NCBI RefSeq assembly: GCF_900106065.1
Contig: NZ_LT629796.1
Coordinates: forward strand, 1,178,001-1,242,000
Origin: Pseudomonas mandelii
GTDB taxonomy: Bacteria > Pseudomonadota > Gammaproteobacteria > Pseudomonadales > Pseudomonadaceae
Direction of reading: 5' to 3'
DNA length: 64,000 bases
The notes below the pieces were generated by a model. It searched no databases. It saw only the letters and a program-made list of their open reading frames with translations, and was not told the DNA's origin. The translations under genes were made by a program, and so were the position numbers. Below, piece after piece: positions 1 through 9,484 of the stretch. How positions within the stretch are numbered: the stretch's first letter is position 1; each line of letters begins with the position of its first letter.

Positions 1-293
1 CCTCGATCTTCACGCGGGCACTTCCAGATCGCCCAGCCCCAGGCGATGGCAAAACACGCCAGGGTGGCCAGCGAGAAGTAGATCAGCAGCGTCGGTTGCA
101 ACGCGGCGTGCAGGTCGGCATGCAGGATGCCTAGAAACAGCAGCGCCGGCATGGTGACGTTGAACACCAGGGCCGACGCGGTGTGGATGAAGTTGTCGTT
201 GATCCAGTCGATGCGCTTGAGCAACACCCCTAGAAACAGCATGGCAAACACCGGCGCGGTGATGTTCAGGGTTTCGAGGAAGATAGCCAGCAT
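1..293 (-). CDS. AEC-family transporter, N-terminal part (cut by window edge)
   Basis: Ninety-seven residues are visible, beginning MLAIFLETLNITAPVFAMLF and continuing off the left edge. The alternation of hydrophobic stretches with the short KRIDWIND turn and the FNVTMPALLF segment is typical of the first helices of auxin-efflux-carrier/malonate-type (AEC) permeases of the inner membrane. The ATG at 293 is the only plausible start, because an in-frame stop lies about ten codons upstream. The substrate cannot be told from this fragment. It is transcribed away from the lux-box gene at 540. Confidence 0.75.
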   Translation of the reverse strand, partial: MLAIFLETLNITAPVFAMLFLGVLLKRIDWINDNFIHTASALVFNVTMPALLFLGILHADLHAALQPTLLIYFSLATLACFAIAWGWAIWKCPREDR

Positions 294-452
294 GCCGGGG
301 GGAACCTTGGGTGGGCGTCGTTAGGGGGCTAATGATAAGCGACTGGGGACCTTTGCGTGTGAGAGAACGACTTCGCTGACATGGTCACGTCCTGCACTGA
401 TTTTCTATAAATCCCACTGATTTCGAGCTGATATTTATGTGGACCGTTCGTC

Positions 453-476
453 GCTACTGTCAGATCTGACAGTAGC
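453..476 (+). promoter_or_regulatory. lux-box-like palindrome upstream of the 540 gene
   Basis: A perfect 24-bp inverted repeat. Its 18-bp core ACTGTCAGATCTGACAGT (456-473) contains the CT-N12-AG framework of LuxR-family binding sites. It is preceded by GACCGTTCGTC (442-452) and followed 40 bp after the core start by ACTTAAT (496-502), a possible -10. The same arrangement recurs at 8656-8673. A role as a LuxR-type activator site is inferred. Confidence 0.6.
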
Positions 477-539
477 CAATGCTTAGTCATCGGGCACTTA
501 ATAATCCCGCAAATAAAACAAATTACAGGAGTAAAAAAT

Positions 540-1046
540 ATGTCAGTTAAATCAACAGGCGATAAATTTTCAGGCGCTTCAAAAACCGGTACTGTCTCAG
601 AGAACAAGGAGGACTGGGAAAGAGAACCCCTCCAGTCTTTTTTGTTGCAACTACCCGTGCGATTCAGTAACAATTTAATCGTTACTGTCGAAGATCAACC
701 GGACGATAAAACGTCAGGAATAGTAAAAGCTCCCGATGGGGCGGGCTTCGGCGATAAAAGTCTATATTTGCCAAGTGGTTCCAGATTGAAACTTTCATTT
801 GGAAACTATGTGAATAGCCTGAGGTTCCAGATCAAGGCAGCTGGCGGCAATGAAAGTGGTACTGCCTATATTATTGCAATGAAGAAAGAAGAAGTCGTAT
901 ACGGCGCCCCTATCAGTTCCGAAGACAAAGCGTTCGAAATTGCAGAAATACCCTTTGATGAACTATTGATCGTCGGCTTTTCTGGCAACTTCTCCGTGAC
1001 CGCTGGCGACGTTTATCTGGATAATCTGGCGTGGTCATTGGTTTAG
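540..1046 (+). CDS. Small lux-box-linked protein, predicted beta-sandwich
   Basis: This 168-residue protein has no signal peptide and no family I can name. A polar, disordered-looking N-terminus (about 1-35) precedes a beta-rich region. The C-terminal pattern FSVTAGDVYLDNLAW resembles the last strand of galactose-binding or carbohydrate-binding jelly-roll domains, where a strand ending in DN is common. The start is fixed by AGGAG at 527-531, eight bases before ATG. The gene stands alone, downstream of garD and convergent with it, behind a perfect lux-box palindrome. The coding sequence is AT-richer than the neighbouring garD, consistent with acquisition. Function unknown. Confidence 0.7.
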   Translation: MSVKSTGDKFSGASKTGTVSENKEDWEREPLQSFLLQLPVRFSNNLIVTVEDQPDDKTSGIVKAPDGAGFGDKSLYLPSGSRLKLSFGNYVNSLRFQIKAAGGNESGTAYIIAMKKEEVVYGAPISSEDKAFEIAEIPFDELLIVGFSGNFSVTAGDVYLDNLAWSLV

Positions 1047-1253
1047 TCTGAGGCATCCATAAAAAGCTAAAAGCACCGCATTAACACTTGATCGACAAGG
1101 TATTTAGGGTGCTGATCGAAAGCCATCCTCCATTGCTACTGACGATCAGTAATCGCTGTAGCGATGGAGAGGCGGCGCGCCTTATCTGCCGGTGAATTCT
1201 ACTTGGGTGATCGCATTCCGAGTCGAATCCAGCATAGTTCACCCAGCGCTATC

Positions 1254-2807
1254 TCATGTTATCGGCGCCGGGTTGAACAGGGTGATGTCGTTATGCAGTT
1301 TGTGCTGCTCGGCCCACGTCTGCTTCTTGCCGCTCGCCACGTCCAGGTAGTAGTGGAACAACTCCCACCCAAGGTCTTCAATCGAAGCGCGTCCGGTCGC
1401 AATACGCCCGGCATCGATGTCGATCAGGTCCGGCCAGCGCTGTGCCAGTTCGGTCCGGGTCGATACCTTGACCACCGGCGCCATCGCCAAACCATAAGGC
1501 GTGCCGCGCCCGGTGGTGAACACATGCAGGTTCATCCCCGCCGCCAACTGCAACGTCCCGCAGACAAAATCACTGGCCGGGGTCGCGCAGAAGATCAGCC
1601 CTTTGCGCTTGAAGCGCTCGCCAGGGCCGAGCACGCCATTGATCGCACTGCTACCGGATTTGACGATCGAGCCCAAAGACTTTTCGACAATGTTCGACAA
1701 CCCGCCCTTCTTGTTGCCCGGCGTGGTGTTGGCGCTGCGGTCCGCCTCACCCTTGGCCAGGTAACGGTCGTACCAGTCCATTTCCCGCACCAGCTCCTGA
1801 GCAACCTCCTCAGTTTCCGCGCGGGAGGTCAGCAGATAAATCGCGTCGCGCACCTCGGTGACTTCGGAAAACATCACCGTCGCGCCAGCGCGCAACAACA
1901 AATCAGAGGCATAACCCAGCGCAGGGTTGGCGGTGATGCCGGAAAACGCATCGCTGCCGCCGCACTGCATGCCCAGAATCAGCTCGGACGCCGGCACAGT
2001 TTCCCGGCGACGCTGATCGAGCTTCTTCAAACGGGTCTCGGCCAGCGCCATGATCTGCTCGATCATCTCAGTGAAACCGTGACTCGAATCCTGCAAGCGG
2101 TACAACCACGGCTCGCTCAAATCCACCGAGCTGTCGCCCTCGTGCATCACCTGCCCGGCCTGCAATTTCTCGCAGCCCAGGCTGATGACCAAGGCTTCGC
2201 CACCCAGGTTCGGGTTGCGCGCCAGATTGCGTACGGTGCGGATCGGGATGTACGCGTCAGTGGCAGTGATCGCCACCCCGCAGCCGTAGCTGTGGGTGAG
2301 CGCCACCACGTCATCGACGTTCGGGTACTTGGGCAGCAATTCATCCTTGATGCGCTTGACCGCATGGTCGAGCACGCCGGTCACGCACTGGACGGTCGTC
2401 GTAATCCCGAGAATATTGCGCGTGCCAACGGTACCGTCGGCGTTGCGATACCCCTCGAAGGTGTAACCGTCCAGCGGTGCCTGGGCCGCAGGCACTTCGG
2501 TGGACAGCGGCAGGCTGTCCAGCGGTGGCGCGGTGGGCATGCGCAGTTGATCTTCCTTGACCCAGCTGCCGCGCGGAATCGGCTGCAACGCATAGCCAAT
2601 GGTCTGGCCGTAACGAATCACCTGGCCGCCTTCAGGAATGTCCTCGAGGGTGACTTTATGGCTCTGCGGCACGAAGTCCACCGTCACCAGGCCATCTGGA
2701 AACTCGGTACCGGCCGGTACGCCTTGGTCGTTGACCACGATCACGACGTTGTCCCGCTCGTGCAGGCGGATGTAGCGCGGCGAGTCGGAATGTTCAATCA
2801 ACTGCAT
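1254..2807 (-). CDS. garD: Galactarate dehydratase
   Basis: Dehydrates galactarate (meso-galactaric acid) to 5-dehydro-4-deoxy-D-glucarate in the cytoplasm. The 517-residue protein has the UxaA/GarD layout: an SAF-like N-terminal domain (about 1-100) followed by the large catalytic region with [18 protein letters not shown] and the C-terminal [10 protein letters not shown] segment. Length matches the family. It is the last gene of the kdgD operon, starting 12 bp after the transporter stop. No glucarate dehydratase (gudD) is visible in this window, so galactarate is the substrate the locus itself supports. Glucarate could enter through a gudD elsewhere. Confidence 0.93.
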   Translation of the reverse strand: MQLIEHSDSPRYIRLHERDNVVIVVNDQGVPAGTEFPDGLVTVDFVPQSHKVTLEDIPEGGQVIRYGQTIGYALQPIPRGSWVKEDQLRMPTAPPLDSLPLSTEVPAAQAPLDGYTFEGYRNADGTVGTRNILGITTTVQCVTGVLDHAVKRIKDELLPKYPNVDDVVALTHSYGCGVAITATDAYIPIRTVRNLARNPNLGGEALVISLGCEKLQAGQVMHEGDSSVDLSEPWLYRLQDSSHGFTEMIEQIMALAETRLKKLDQRRRETVPASELILGMQCGGSDAFSGITANPALGYASDLLLRAGATVMFSEVTEVRDAIYLLTSRAETEEVAQELVREMDWYDRYLAKGEADRSANTTPGNKKGGLSNIVEKSLGSIVKSGSSAINGVLGPGERFKRKGLIFCATPASDFVCGTLQLAAGMNLHVFTTGRGTPYGLAMAPVVKVSTRTELAQRWPDLIDIDAGRIATGRASIEDLGWELFHYYLDVASGKKQTWAEQHKLHNDITLFNPAPIT

Positions 2808-2818
2808 GACGCCGCTCC

Positions 2819-4186
2819 TCAGGAATGCGCTTGAGACAATTTGTTATTGGTTTCAGGACCGCTGACTGGCGGCTCTTTCAGCACCACACGTTTGATCGGA
2901 CCGACGATCACCAGGTAGCTGAACACTGCAACCAGTGCGTTGCAACCGACAAACACCAGCGCCCATTTGAACGAACCGGTGGAGCTGATGATGTAGCCGA
3001 TCACGATTGGGGTGGTGATCGAAGCGATGTTGCCGAAGGTGTTGAACAGGCCACCGCTCAGGCCGGCAATCTGTTTCGGCGAGGTGTCGGACACCACCGC
3101 CCAACCCAGCGCACCCACGCCTTTGCCGAAGAAGGCCAGGGCCATGAAGCCGACGACCATCCACTCGACATCAACATAGTTGCACGCCACGATGCTGCTG
3201 GAGACCAGCAAACCCGCGATGATCGGTGCCTTGCGAGCGAAGGTCAGGGAATGGCCCTTGCGCAGCAGGTAATCGGAAATCACCCCGCCAAGCACCCCCC
3301 CGATAAAGCCGCAGATCGCCGGCAACGAAGCAATGAAACCGGCCTTGAGGATGGTCATGCCGCGTTCTTGCACCAGGTACACCGGGAACCAGGTCAGGAA
3401 GAAGTACGTGATGCCGTTGATGCAGTACTGGCCCAGATACACGCCGAGCATCATGCGGTTGGTCAGCAACTGGCGGATGTAGTCCCACTTCGGACCGTCG
3501 CCTTTTTTGCCTTTGCCTTTGTCCTGGTCCATGTCGACCATGCCGCCGTTGTCGGCGATGTGCTTGAACTCGGCGTCGTTGATCATCGGGTGCTGGCGCG
3601 GGCTGTAGATCACCTTCAGCCAGATCCCCGAGAAGATGATGCCGATCACGCCCATGACGATAAACACGTGCTGCCAGCCGAAGCTGTAGACGATCCAGCC
3701 CATCAGCGGTGCGAACAACACGGTGGCAAAGTACTGCGCCGAGTTGAAGATCGCCGAGGCCGTGCCACGTTCAGCCGTCGGGAACCAGGCCGCGACGATA
3801 CGGGCGTTACCCGGGAAGGATGGCGCTTCGGCCAGGCCCACCAGGAAGCGCAGCATGAACAGCGCAACCACTGCGGTGGACATGCCGAATTCGCCGACAT
3901 AGCCCTGCAGCACGGTGAACAGCGACCAGGTGAAAATGCTTAGCGCGTAGATTTTTTTCGAGCCGAAACGGTCCAGCAGCCAGCCACCGGGAATTTGCCC
4001 GGCCACGTAAGCCCAACCGAATGCAGAGAAGATGTAACCGAGGGTGACCGCGTCGATGCCGAGGTCTTTTTGCAGGCTGGAGCCCGCGATGGCGATAGTG
4101 GCCCGGTCGGCGTAGTTGATCGTGGTCACCAGGAAAAGCATGAGCAAAATCAAATAGCGGACGTGAGTCGGCTTGGTCGCTTGCAT
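2819..4186 (-). CDS. MFS sugar-acid (galactarate/glucarate) transporter
   Basis: A 455-residue inner-membrane permease of the anion:cation symporter branch of the MFS. The N-terminus has the family pattern [12 protein letters not shown] after the first helix, then [10 protein letters not shown] in loop 2-3 and twelve predicted helices with a charged loop ([10 protein letters not shown]) between halves. I chose the ATG at 4186 because GGGAG lies nine bases upstream; the ATG at 4192 is only three bases from it. Placement between the semialdehyde dehydrogenase and garD points to uptake of galactarate or glucarate (GudP/GarP type). Confidence 0.88.
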   Translation of the reverse strand: MQATKPTHVRYLILLMLFLVTTINYADRATIAIAGSSLQKDLGIDAVTLGYIFSAFGWAYVAGQIPGGWLLDRFGSKKIYALSIFTWSLFTVLQGYVGEFGMSTAVVALFMLRFLVGLAEAPSFPGNARIVAAWFPTAERGTASAIFNSAQYFATVLFAPLMGWIVYSFGWQHVFIVMGVIGIIFSGIWLKVIYSPRQHPMINDAEFKHIADNGGMVDMDQDKGKGKKGDGPKWDYIRQLLTNRMMLGVYLGQYCINGITYFFLTWFPVYLVQERGMTILKAGFIASLPAICGFIGGVLGGVISDYLLRKGHSLTFARKAPIIAGLLVSSSIVACNYVDVEWMVVGFMALAFFGKGVGALGWAVVSDTSPKQIAGLSGGLFNTFGNIASITTPIVIGYIISSTGSFKWALVFVGCNALVAVFSYLVIVGPIKRVVLKEPPVSGPETNNKLSQAHS

Positions 4187-4238
4187 GTACATGTACTCCC
4201 ACTGATTATTTTTATGCGCGGGTGAATCTTTGGTTTTT

Positions 4239-4340
4239 CTGTGGGAGCAAGCCTGCTCACGATGATGGTCAACGATGACGCGGGGCATCAGGTTTACCGC
4301 CGCGTCCTCAAGACCTTCGCGAGCAGGCTCGCTCCCACAG
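4239..4340. repeat. REP-type inverted pair
   Basis: GTGGGAGCAAGCCTGCTCAC and its inverse (ending GAGCAGGCTCGCTCCCACAG) flank about 60 bp inside the operon, between the dehydrogenase stop and the transporter start. It may stabilise or attenuate the mRNA here. Confidence 0.85.
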
Positions 4341-4351
4341 AGGGTGTTGCG

Positions 4352-5797
4352 TTACGAACCGATGTAGCTGGTCTTCACGACCGTGTAGAACTCTTGCGCG
4401 TAGCGACCTTGCTCGCGGGAACCATAGGATGAACCTTTACGCCCGCCGAATGGAACGTGGTAATCCACGCCCGCCGTCGGCAGGTTGACCATCACCATCC
4501 CGGCCTGGGAGTGGCGCTTGAAGTGGTTGGCGTACTTCAGCGACGTGGTGGCGATGCCCGCCGACAGACCGAATTCGGTGTCGTTGGCCATGGCCAGTGC
4601 GGCCTCGTAATCGGCGACGCGAACGATGTTCGCCACCGGGCCAAAGATCTCTTCACGGCTGATGCGCATCGCAGCTGTGCTGTCGGCAAAAAGCGTTGGC
4701 GCGAGGTAGTAGCCTTCGGTATCGCAAGTCACCAAGCCACCGCCGCTGACCAGACGAGCACCTTCGGACTGGCCAATGTCGATGTACTTCATGTCCTGTT
4801 CAAGCTGCGCTTGCGAGACGACCGGACCGATGTCGGTGCCGGTTTTCAACGCGTGACCGACCTTGATCGACTTCATGCGCTCGGCCATGGCTTCGACGAA
4901 CTTGTCGTGAATCCCGGCGGTGACGATGAAGCGGCTCGACGCCGTGCAACGCTGACCGGTGGAATAGAACGCGCTCTGCACCGACAGCTCGACCGCTTGC
5001 TTCAGGTCGGCATCGTCGAGAATGATCTGCGGGTTCTTGCCACCCATTTCCAGCTGAACCTTGGCCTGACGCGAGACGCAGCTGACGGCGATCTGACGAC
5101 CGACACCGACAGAACCGGTGAAGCTGATGCCGTCGACTTTCGGGCTCTGCACCAGCGCATCGCCAACCACGCGACCGCTGCCCATCACCAGGTTGAAGAC
5201 GCCGGCCGGGAAGCCTGCGCGGGAGATGATTTCCGCCAGCGCCCAGGCGCAACCCGGCACCAGATCGGCCGGTTTCAGCACGACGCAGTTGCCGTAGGCC
5301 AGGGCCGGGGCGATTTTCCACGAAGGGATCGCGATCGGGAAGTTCCACGGGGTGATCAGGCCAACGACGCCCAAGGCTTCGCGAGTGACTTCGACGTTCA
5401 CACCCGGGCGCACCGACGGCAGGTAGTCACCGGACAGGCGCAGGCATTCACCGGCGAAGAACTTGAAGATGTTACCGGCGCGGGTCACTTCGCCGATGGC
5501 TTCAGGCAGGGTCTTGCCCTCTTCCCGGGCCAGCAAGGTGCCAAGCTCTTCGCGGCGGGCGAGGATTTCGGTGCCGACTTTATCCAGAGAATCATGGCGA
5601 GCCTGAATGCCCGAAGTCGACCAGGCCGGAAACGCAGCGCGAGCGGCGTCGATGGCGGCGTGGACCTGGGCCAGATCAGCCTTGGCGTAGTCGCCGATGG
5701 TGTCGGTCAGTTCGGACGGGTTGATGTTGGCGCAGTAATCACTGCCCGCCACCCATTCACCGTTGATGTAGTTATCGAAACGCTTTGTATCAGCCAC
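4352..5797 (-). CDS. 2-oxoglutarate semialdehyde (2,5-dioxovalerate) dehydrogenase
   Basis: Oxidises 2,5-dioxopentanoate to 2-oxoglutarate with NAD(P)+, the last step of the non-phosphorylating galactarate/glucarate route. The 481-residue aldehyde dehydrogenase carries the Glu motif LEMGGKNP and the nucleophilic Cys in [11 protein letters not shown] take GTG at 5797 as the start, giving [15 protein letters not shown], because GAGGAG lies six bases upstream; upstream in-frame codons read through this Shine-Dalgarno. It follows kdgD by 58 bp in the same operon. Specificity comes from family resemblance plus context. Confidence 0.9.
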   Translation of the reverse strand: MADTKRFDNYINGEWVAGSDYCANINPSELTDTIGDYAKADLAQVHAAIDAARAAFPAWSTSGIQARHDSLDKVGTEILARREELGTLLAREEGKTLPEAIGEVTRAGNIFKFFAGECLRLSGDYLPSVRPGVNVEVTREALGVVGLITPWNFPIAIPSWKIAPALAYGNCVVLKPADLVPGCAWALAEIISRAGFPAGVFNLVMGSGRVVGDALVQSPKVDGISFTGSVGVGRQIAVSCVSRQAKVQLEMGGKNPQIILDDADLKQAVELSVQSAFYSTGQRCTASSRFIVTAGIHDKFVEAMAERMKSIKVGHALKTGTDIGPVVSQAQLEQDMKYIDIGQSEGARLVSGGGLVTCDTEGYYLAPTLFADSTAAMRISREEIFGPVANIVRVADYEAALAMANDTEFGLSAGIATTSLKYANHFKRHSQAGMVMVNLPTAGVDYHVPFGGRKGSSYGSREQGRYAQEFYTVVKTSYIGS

Positions 5798-5855
5798 AAC
5801 AATCTCCTCACGCAAAAGGCCGCTGATTGCTCAGCGGCCTTATTAATCGGGTGTG

Positions 5856-6767
5856 TTACTGCGCACCTTGCTTGTCGATCAGCGCGGCCAGAGCTTCGTA
5901 CTCTTCTGGCAGCAGATCGGTCAGCGGTGCACGCACAGGACCTGCGTCATAACCGGCAATTTTTGCCCCGGCCTTGACGATGCTCACCGCATAACCGGCT
6001 TTGCGGTTACGGATGTCCAGGTACGGCAGGAAGAAGTCGTCGATGATCTTGCCAACGGTGGCGTGATCTTCGCAGGCAATGGCGTGGTAAAAATCCATCG
6101 CCGTTTTCGGGATGAAGTTGAACACCGCCGAGGAGTAGACCGGTACGCCCAATGCCTTGTAAGCAGCGGCATAGACTTCAGCGGTCGGCAAACCGCCCAG
6201 GTAGCTGAAGCGATCACCGAGGCGGCGACGGATCGATACCATCAACTCGATATCGCCCAAGCCATCCTTGTAACCGATCAGGTTCGGGCAGCGCTCGGCC
6301 AGGCGTTCCAGCAATGGCGCGGTCAGGCGGCAGACGTTGCGGTTGTAAACCACCACGCCGATGTTCACCGATTTGCACACGGCTTCAACGTGGGCGGCAA
6401 CGCCGTCCTGGCTGGCTTCGGTCAGGTAGTGCGGCAGCAGCAACAAGCCTTTGGCGCCCAGGCGCTCGGCTTCCTGTGCGTATTCGATGGCCTGGCGAGT
6501 GGAACCGCCCACACCAGCCAGAATCGGCACGCTGTTTTCGCAGGTGTCGACGGCGGTCTTGATGATTTCCGAATATTCGCTGGCCGCCAGAGAGAAGAAC
6601 TCACCGGTGCCGCCTGCGGCGAACAACGCCGTGGCGCCGTATGGGGCCAGCCATTCGAGACGCTTGATATAGCCCGCGCGATGGAAGTCGCCCTGAGCAT
6701 TGAAATCGGTGACCGGGAAAGACAGCAGGCCAGAAGAGAGGATGGACTTCAGTTCTTGTGGATTCAT
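5856..6767 (-). CDS. kdgD: 5-dehydro-4-deoxyglucarate dehydratase (decarboxylating)
   Basis: Converts 5-dehydro-4-deoxyglucarate to 2,5-dioxopentanoate with loss of CO2 and water. The 303-residue protein belongs to the DHDPS/NAL family. The GTGEFFSL loop, the catalytic Tyr in [10 protein letters not shown] and the Schiff-base Lys in [10 protein letters not shown] are all present. It is the first gene of the operon kdgD, dehydrogenase, transporter, garD. A candidate operator for the linked GntR-family regulator lies 65-78 bp upstream of its start (6832-6845). Confidence 0.93.
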   Translation of the reverse strand: MNPQELKSILSSGLLSFPVTDFNAQGDFHRAGYIKRLEWLAPYGATALFAAGGTGEFFSLAASEYSEIIKTAVDTCENSVPILAGVGGSTRQAIEYAQEAERLGAKGLLLLPHYLTEASQDGVAAHVEAVCKSVNIGVVVYNRNVCRLTAPLLERLAERCPNLIGYKDGLGDIELMVSIRRRLGDRFSYLGGLPTAEVYAAAYKALGVPVYSSAVFNFIPKTAMDFYHAIACEDHATVGKIIDDFFLPYLDIRNRKAGYAVSIVKAGAKIAGYDAGPVRAPLTDLLPEEYEALAALIDKQGAQ

Positions 6768-6831
6768 TATTCGAACACCCTGGGTAGCAACGTTTGTGTG
6801 AGAAAAGCGTTCAGCCTGTGGCCGAGTTGTA

Positions 6832-6845
6832 GGTCATCGTACAAC
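6832..6845. promoter_or_regulatory. Candidate GntR/FCD-regulator operator upstream of kdgD
   Basis: GGTCATCGTACAAC here matches the inverse of GTTGTACGATCACC at 12251-12264 upstream of gntR in 13 of 14 positions. It also lies within an AGTTGTA-N8-TACAACT inverted repeat (6825-6846). Two copies, one before the operon and one before its probable regulator, suggest an autoregulated operator. Confidence 0.55.
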
Positions 6846-6947
6846 TTAAATAATAACCGTCAACTGCATTTCATCGTCGCGCCTGGAAATTTGTGTCGGA
6901 AGAAGATTTTCTTGACGTAGGAAGTTTCTCACCTAAGCTCTGATTAG

Positions 6948-6963
6948 CTGTATATACATACAG
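6948..6963 (+). promoter_or_regulatory. LexA (SOS) box-like site
   Basis: CTGTATATACATACAG fits the gammaproteobacterial LexA consensus CTG-N10-CAG with an AT-rich centre. It is 40 bp before the start of the phospholipase-like gene at 7004. SOS control is an inference. Confidence 0.55.
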
Positions 6964-7003
6964 TCATCTTGAATCATACCGACGACATATCAAGGAGCCA
7001 GAA

Positions 7004-8305
7004 ATGTCAGGTCTACACGCTCAACCGCAGGAAAAACCAGAACAGATCATCGCGAACCTGGACGATCTTTTTACTGAAGACGGTATCGCCGTCACCGCCA
7101 ACAGTTCGCTTATGCTGCAGCTCGGCGAACATCACGACGCACCTCAAACAACTAACGCTACGCCTGGCAAAGCCTTGAAAGGCAAGCCACAGCTGAGGTT
7201 TGAGGGCGGCGAGCACACGGCCATCGGTGACGGTACGTTGCTGCGTTTTATCAAGGACGCGCCCGCTGTGCCCGCCTCGCAGGTAGCGCTGCATTTACCC
7301 AATGGACTGGCGCTGACATATGGTCAGATCGTCGCCCTGGGCGGTGACTTTTATGGCATTCCCGATCAACCAGTCAGCGAAGGCGCCACGCCTGCCGACC
7401 GCGTCCAGCGCTTTACCAATGCCTTCAACTCGCTGGCGGTGCTGCCGGCGTCCAATGCCGAAGCCAAGCTGATCCTCGGCGTCATGCAGAAGGAAATCGC
7501 CGCCGTTAAACAGGCAATCAAAGACGGCAAACAGCCTCACGAGGCGTATGACGCACTCGGAGATACGTTGTCAGAAGAGTGGAACAGAATCACGGGCGGC
7601 GGCAGTTTCGTCTCGGCGCTGTTTCCCTTGGGGCGCTATCTGAAACTGGCCGCCAATAATGCTGACCACTTTGCCGAATGGGCGCTGCTGGCCTATATCT
7701 CCGGGCACACGGCAGCCCTGCAACAAGCGGTGAAGGCTCACAGCAGCAACGATGAAAAGCAGCTGGAACTGGCCTACGCGATGAACGCGTTTGCCGATCA
7801 CTACCTGACCGACCTGTTTTCTGCCGGCCATTTGCGCGTGCCGCGTAAACAGTTGGCTGCGGTGGTCACGCCCAGTGATCTGGGCTCACTGATTACCCGC
7901 TTCATGCACGACGAAGACAGCAAGTTCGGCCTCAATGTGCGCAACGGCACCGGCGATCACTGGCGTGGGTACGGCGACAAACGCTACTTCGACGCCATCG
8001 ACAGCGCCAATCGTGTCCAGGTGAATCAGGCGGTGCAGGTGTCGGCGGATGAAGTGTTTGCGGCGTATCTCAGCGGCACCGTCACGGTTCCCGATAATTT
8101 TGGCGCCTTGAAAAAGACCCCGGATCTGCAAGCCGTATTGAATCCTGCGAACAACTTTTCACCGTTGTTCCGGGTTGAAGGCAGCAAGGTGCTGCGGCGC
8201 AAGGACGTCAACAACCTGAACGACACCGCCACCGTCGATGACTGGTGGGGCTGGAGTACTTACTTGCTGCTCAAGGATTACAACCCCACTGGCAACGTGG
8301 CTTGA
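7004..8305 (+). CDS. Phospholipase C-like protein (zinc PLC/P1-nuclease-type fold suspected)
   Basis: A 433-residue protein with no obvious signal peptide. Around residues 259-280 it has FADHYLTDLFSAGHLRVPR, an H-x3-TD-x3-AGH arrangement reminiscent of the metal-ligand helices of zinc-dependent phospholipase C. HDEDSKFGLNVRN and GDHWRGYGDKRYFD follow (about 300-330). I recall similar proteins annotated as phospholipase in fluorescent pseudomonads, but biochemical specificity is not shown by the sequence. GGAG at 6994-6997, six bases before ATG, sets the start. The stop is followed after 14 bp by a 63-aa gene, so the two are probably co-transcribed. Upstream sits a LexA-type box. It lies in accessory DNA between kdgD and gntR. 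Confidence 0.6.
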   Translation: MSGLHAQPQEKPEQIIANLDDLFTEDGIAVTANSSLMLQLGEHHDAPQTTNATPGKALKGKPQLRFEGGEHTAIGDGTLLRFIKDAPAVPASQVALHLPNGLALTYGQIVALGGDFYGIPDQPVSEGATPADRVQRFTNAFNSLAVLPASNAEAKLILGVMQKEIAAVKQAIKDGKQPHEAYDALGDTLSEEWNRITGGGSFVSALFPLGRYLKLAANNADHFAEWALLAYISGHTAALQQAVKAHSSNDEKQLELAYAMNAFADHYLTDLFSAGHLRVPRKQLAAVVTPSDLGSLITRFMHDEDSKFGLNVRNGTGDHWRGYGDKRYFDAIDSANRVQVNQAVQVSADEVFAAYLSGTVTVPDNFGALKKTPDLQAVLNPANNFSPLFRVEGSKVLRRKDVNNLNDTATVDDWWGWSTYLLLKDYNPTGNVA

Positions 8306-8319
8306 TAAGGAGATTGATG

Positions 8320-8511
8320 ATGACGATTAAATTGAAACTGGAACTGGCTTCAGGGCAATCGCTGGAGGGTGCGCCGTTGGAGTTGTTGTCCAAGGGTGTG
8401 CCCATTGCCCGCGGAGTTGTGGATAAGCAGGGGGGTGTGACCTTCGAGGTTAAATCGGCGAAGACTGAATTGGCGGTACGGGTGGATCGTTCAGTTCTGA
8501 AAACCGGCTGA
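8320..8511 (+). CDS. 63-aa beta-rich protein paired with the phospholipase-like gene
   Basis: The short protein reads MTIKLKLELASGQSLEGAP at its start and continues with alternating strands (GVTFEVKSAKTELAVRV). This resembles one small beta-sandwich of the carboxypeptidase-regulatory or bacterial Ig type, but no family is recognised. Of the two adjacent ATGs (8317 and 8320), the second has better spacing from AAGGAGA at 8308-8314. It follows the 433-aa gene by 14 bp in the same direction. Chaperone, cofactor or immunity roles are possible and none is shown. Confidence 0.6.
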   Translation: MTIKLKLELASGQSLEGAPLELLSKGVPIARGVVDKQGGVTFEVKSAKTELAVRVDRSVLKTG

Positions 8512-8525
8512 GGCGATTGCCCCAT

Positions 8526-8598
8526 CACGAGCAGGCTCGCACCCATTAGTCTTTGGTATTCCACTGATTAGATCCCAAATGGAAGCGAGCCTGCCTTT
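8526..8598. repeat. Degenerate REP-type inverted pair
   Basis: CGAGCAGGCTCGCACCCATT and, inverted, GGAAGCGAGCCTGCC flank a short spacer after the 63-aa gene. The copies are less perfect than other REP pairs in the window. Confidence 0.6.
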
Positions 8599-8655
8599 GA
8601 ACGCAAATCTCGGGACAGGTAAACACACGACACAAAACACTGACCGTTCGTCTGA

Positions 8656-8673
8656 ACTGTAAATTCTGACAGT
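8656..8673 (+). promoter_or_regulatory. lux-box-like site upstream of the 8792 gene
   Basis: ACTGTAAATTCTGACAGT keeps CT-N12-AG but its left half is diverged. GACCGTTCGTC precedes it (8642-8652) and ACTTAAT (8695-8701) begins 39 bp after the box start, almost as at the 540 gene. Confidence 0.5.
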
Positions 8674-8791
8674 AGCACGACATCAACTGCGGTGACTTAA
8701 TCACCTCAGGAGTTAACGAACCGGCCCCTTAGAACGCTTATAAAAGAGCGTTTATCAAAATGGTTCGACTTATTGTTGAAGGACTTTATTC

Positions 8792-9136
8792 ATGACAGTA
8801 CAAAAGAACGACTTGGCGCCCCCAAAAGTTAAAAATGTTGAAGAAGGTGTTTTGAGCGTTAGCCAAATTATTGGATCAGTCTCAATAACAGTGGCACCCA
8901 TCGCAGATGCGAACAAGGGGGATGAATTAGCATTTATTGTAAAAACCTCTACAGGCAAATCCATCGTGTATTCAGTGACTATAGAAATTCCATCAGATGC
9001 ATACGGATACGGAGCCGAAAAAAGCTTCTTCGAAACAGGTTTGGCAGAAGGCGCCAGTGTTGAAGTGCAATACACTGTGACAAGAGATGGGGAAGTGAGA
9101 CACTCCCCTAAGGTGGAATTTAGGCTCGTACAATAA
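8792..9136 (+). CDS. Small Ig-like single-domain protein behind a lux-box-like site
   Basis: A 114-residue protein without a signal peptide. After a short polar N-terminus it forms one predicted Ig-like beta-sandwich, with strands such as IGSVSITVAPI and DELAFIVKTSTGKS and ending in ASVEVQYTVTRDGEV. That last pattern occurs in the Ig-like repeats of large Pseudomonas surface proteins. AAGGA at 8779-8783 sets the start. Its C-terminal strands align in order with the reconstructed product of the split gene at 9583, so the two are probably paralogues. Function unknown. Confidence 0.65.
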   Translation: MTVQKNDLAPPKVKNVEEGVLSVSQIIGSVSITVAPIADANKGDELAFIVKTSTGKSIVYSVTIEIPSDAYGYGAEKSFFETGLAEGASVEVQYTVTRDGEVRHSPKVEFRLVQ

Positions 9137-9141
9137 GAGAC

Positions 9142-9174
9142 GCGGACAGTTCTGTTAATCAGATTACTGTCCGC
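9142..9174 (+). terminator. Hairpin after the 8792 gene
   Basis: GCGGACAGT and ACTGTCCGC form a perfect 9-bp stem with a 15-nt loop, five bases after the stop. No U-tract follows, so factor-independent termination is uncertain. Confidence 0.4.
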
Positions 9175-9275
9175 TATGGCCACCGAGATCTTCTATAGCG
9201 CGTGCATCACCTGATTAACCCGGCGCTTTGGAATATTGCGACTTATACAAACTCAGCTATCGGCGATAAAAAGCA

Positions 9276-9457
9276 TTAACGCTGCGCCTCAGCCTCTTCA
9301 TGCGCATGGCGTAGCCGCTCGCGGCTATTGGTCAAATGCAAACGCATCGCCGCCCGCGCCGCATCTGAATCCTGGCGCACAATCGCGTCGTAAATCTCTT
9401 CGTGCTCACGGCTCAGGCGACTCATGCGCTGTTGATCGTCATGGGCTACGCGCGCGG
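9276..9457 (-). pseudogene. Duplicated 3' tail of the gntR regulator
   Basis: The last roughly 60 codons of the gntR gene at 11451 are repeated here in the same orientation at about 90% identity by eye. Most differences fall at third codon positions and there is one 3-bp in-frame gap (DDQQRMSRL against DDQQHYMSRL). Both copies end in EEAEAQR but use different stop codons. Homology ends abruptly at about 9457, just before the lux-box promoter region of the next gene. With no N-terminal DNA-binding domain, this is a fragment, not a gene. Confidence 0.85.
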
Positions 9458-9484
9458 TCCAGCGCGTAACGACCCCTGGTCGCA

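Noticed and set aside
1164..2834. A 556-codon plus-strand frame opposite garD
   Set aside because: Antisense shadow of the well-conserved garD gene, as with other long frames opposite dppA, piuA, fruB and the chemoreceptor.
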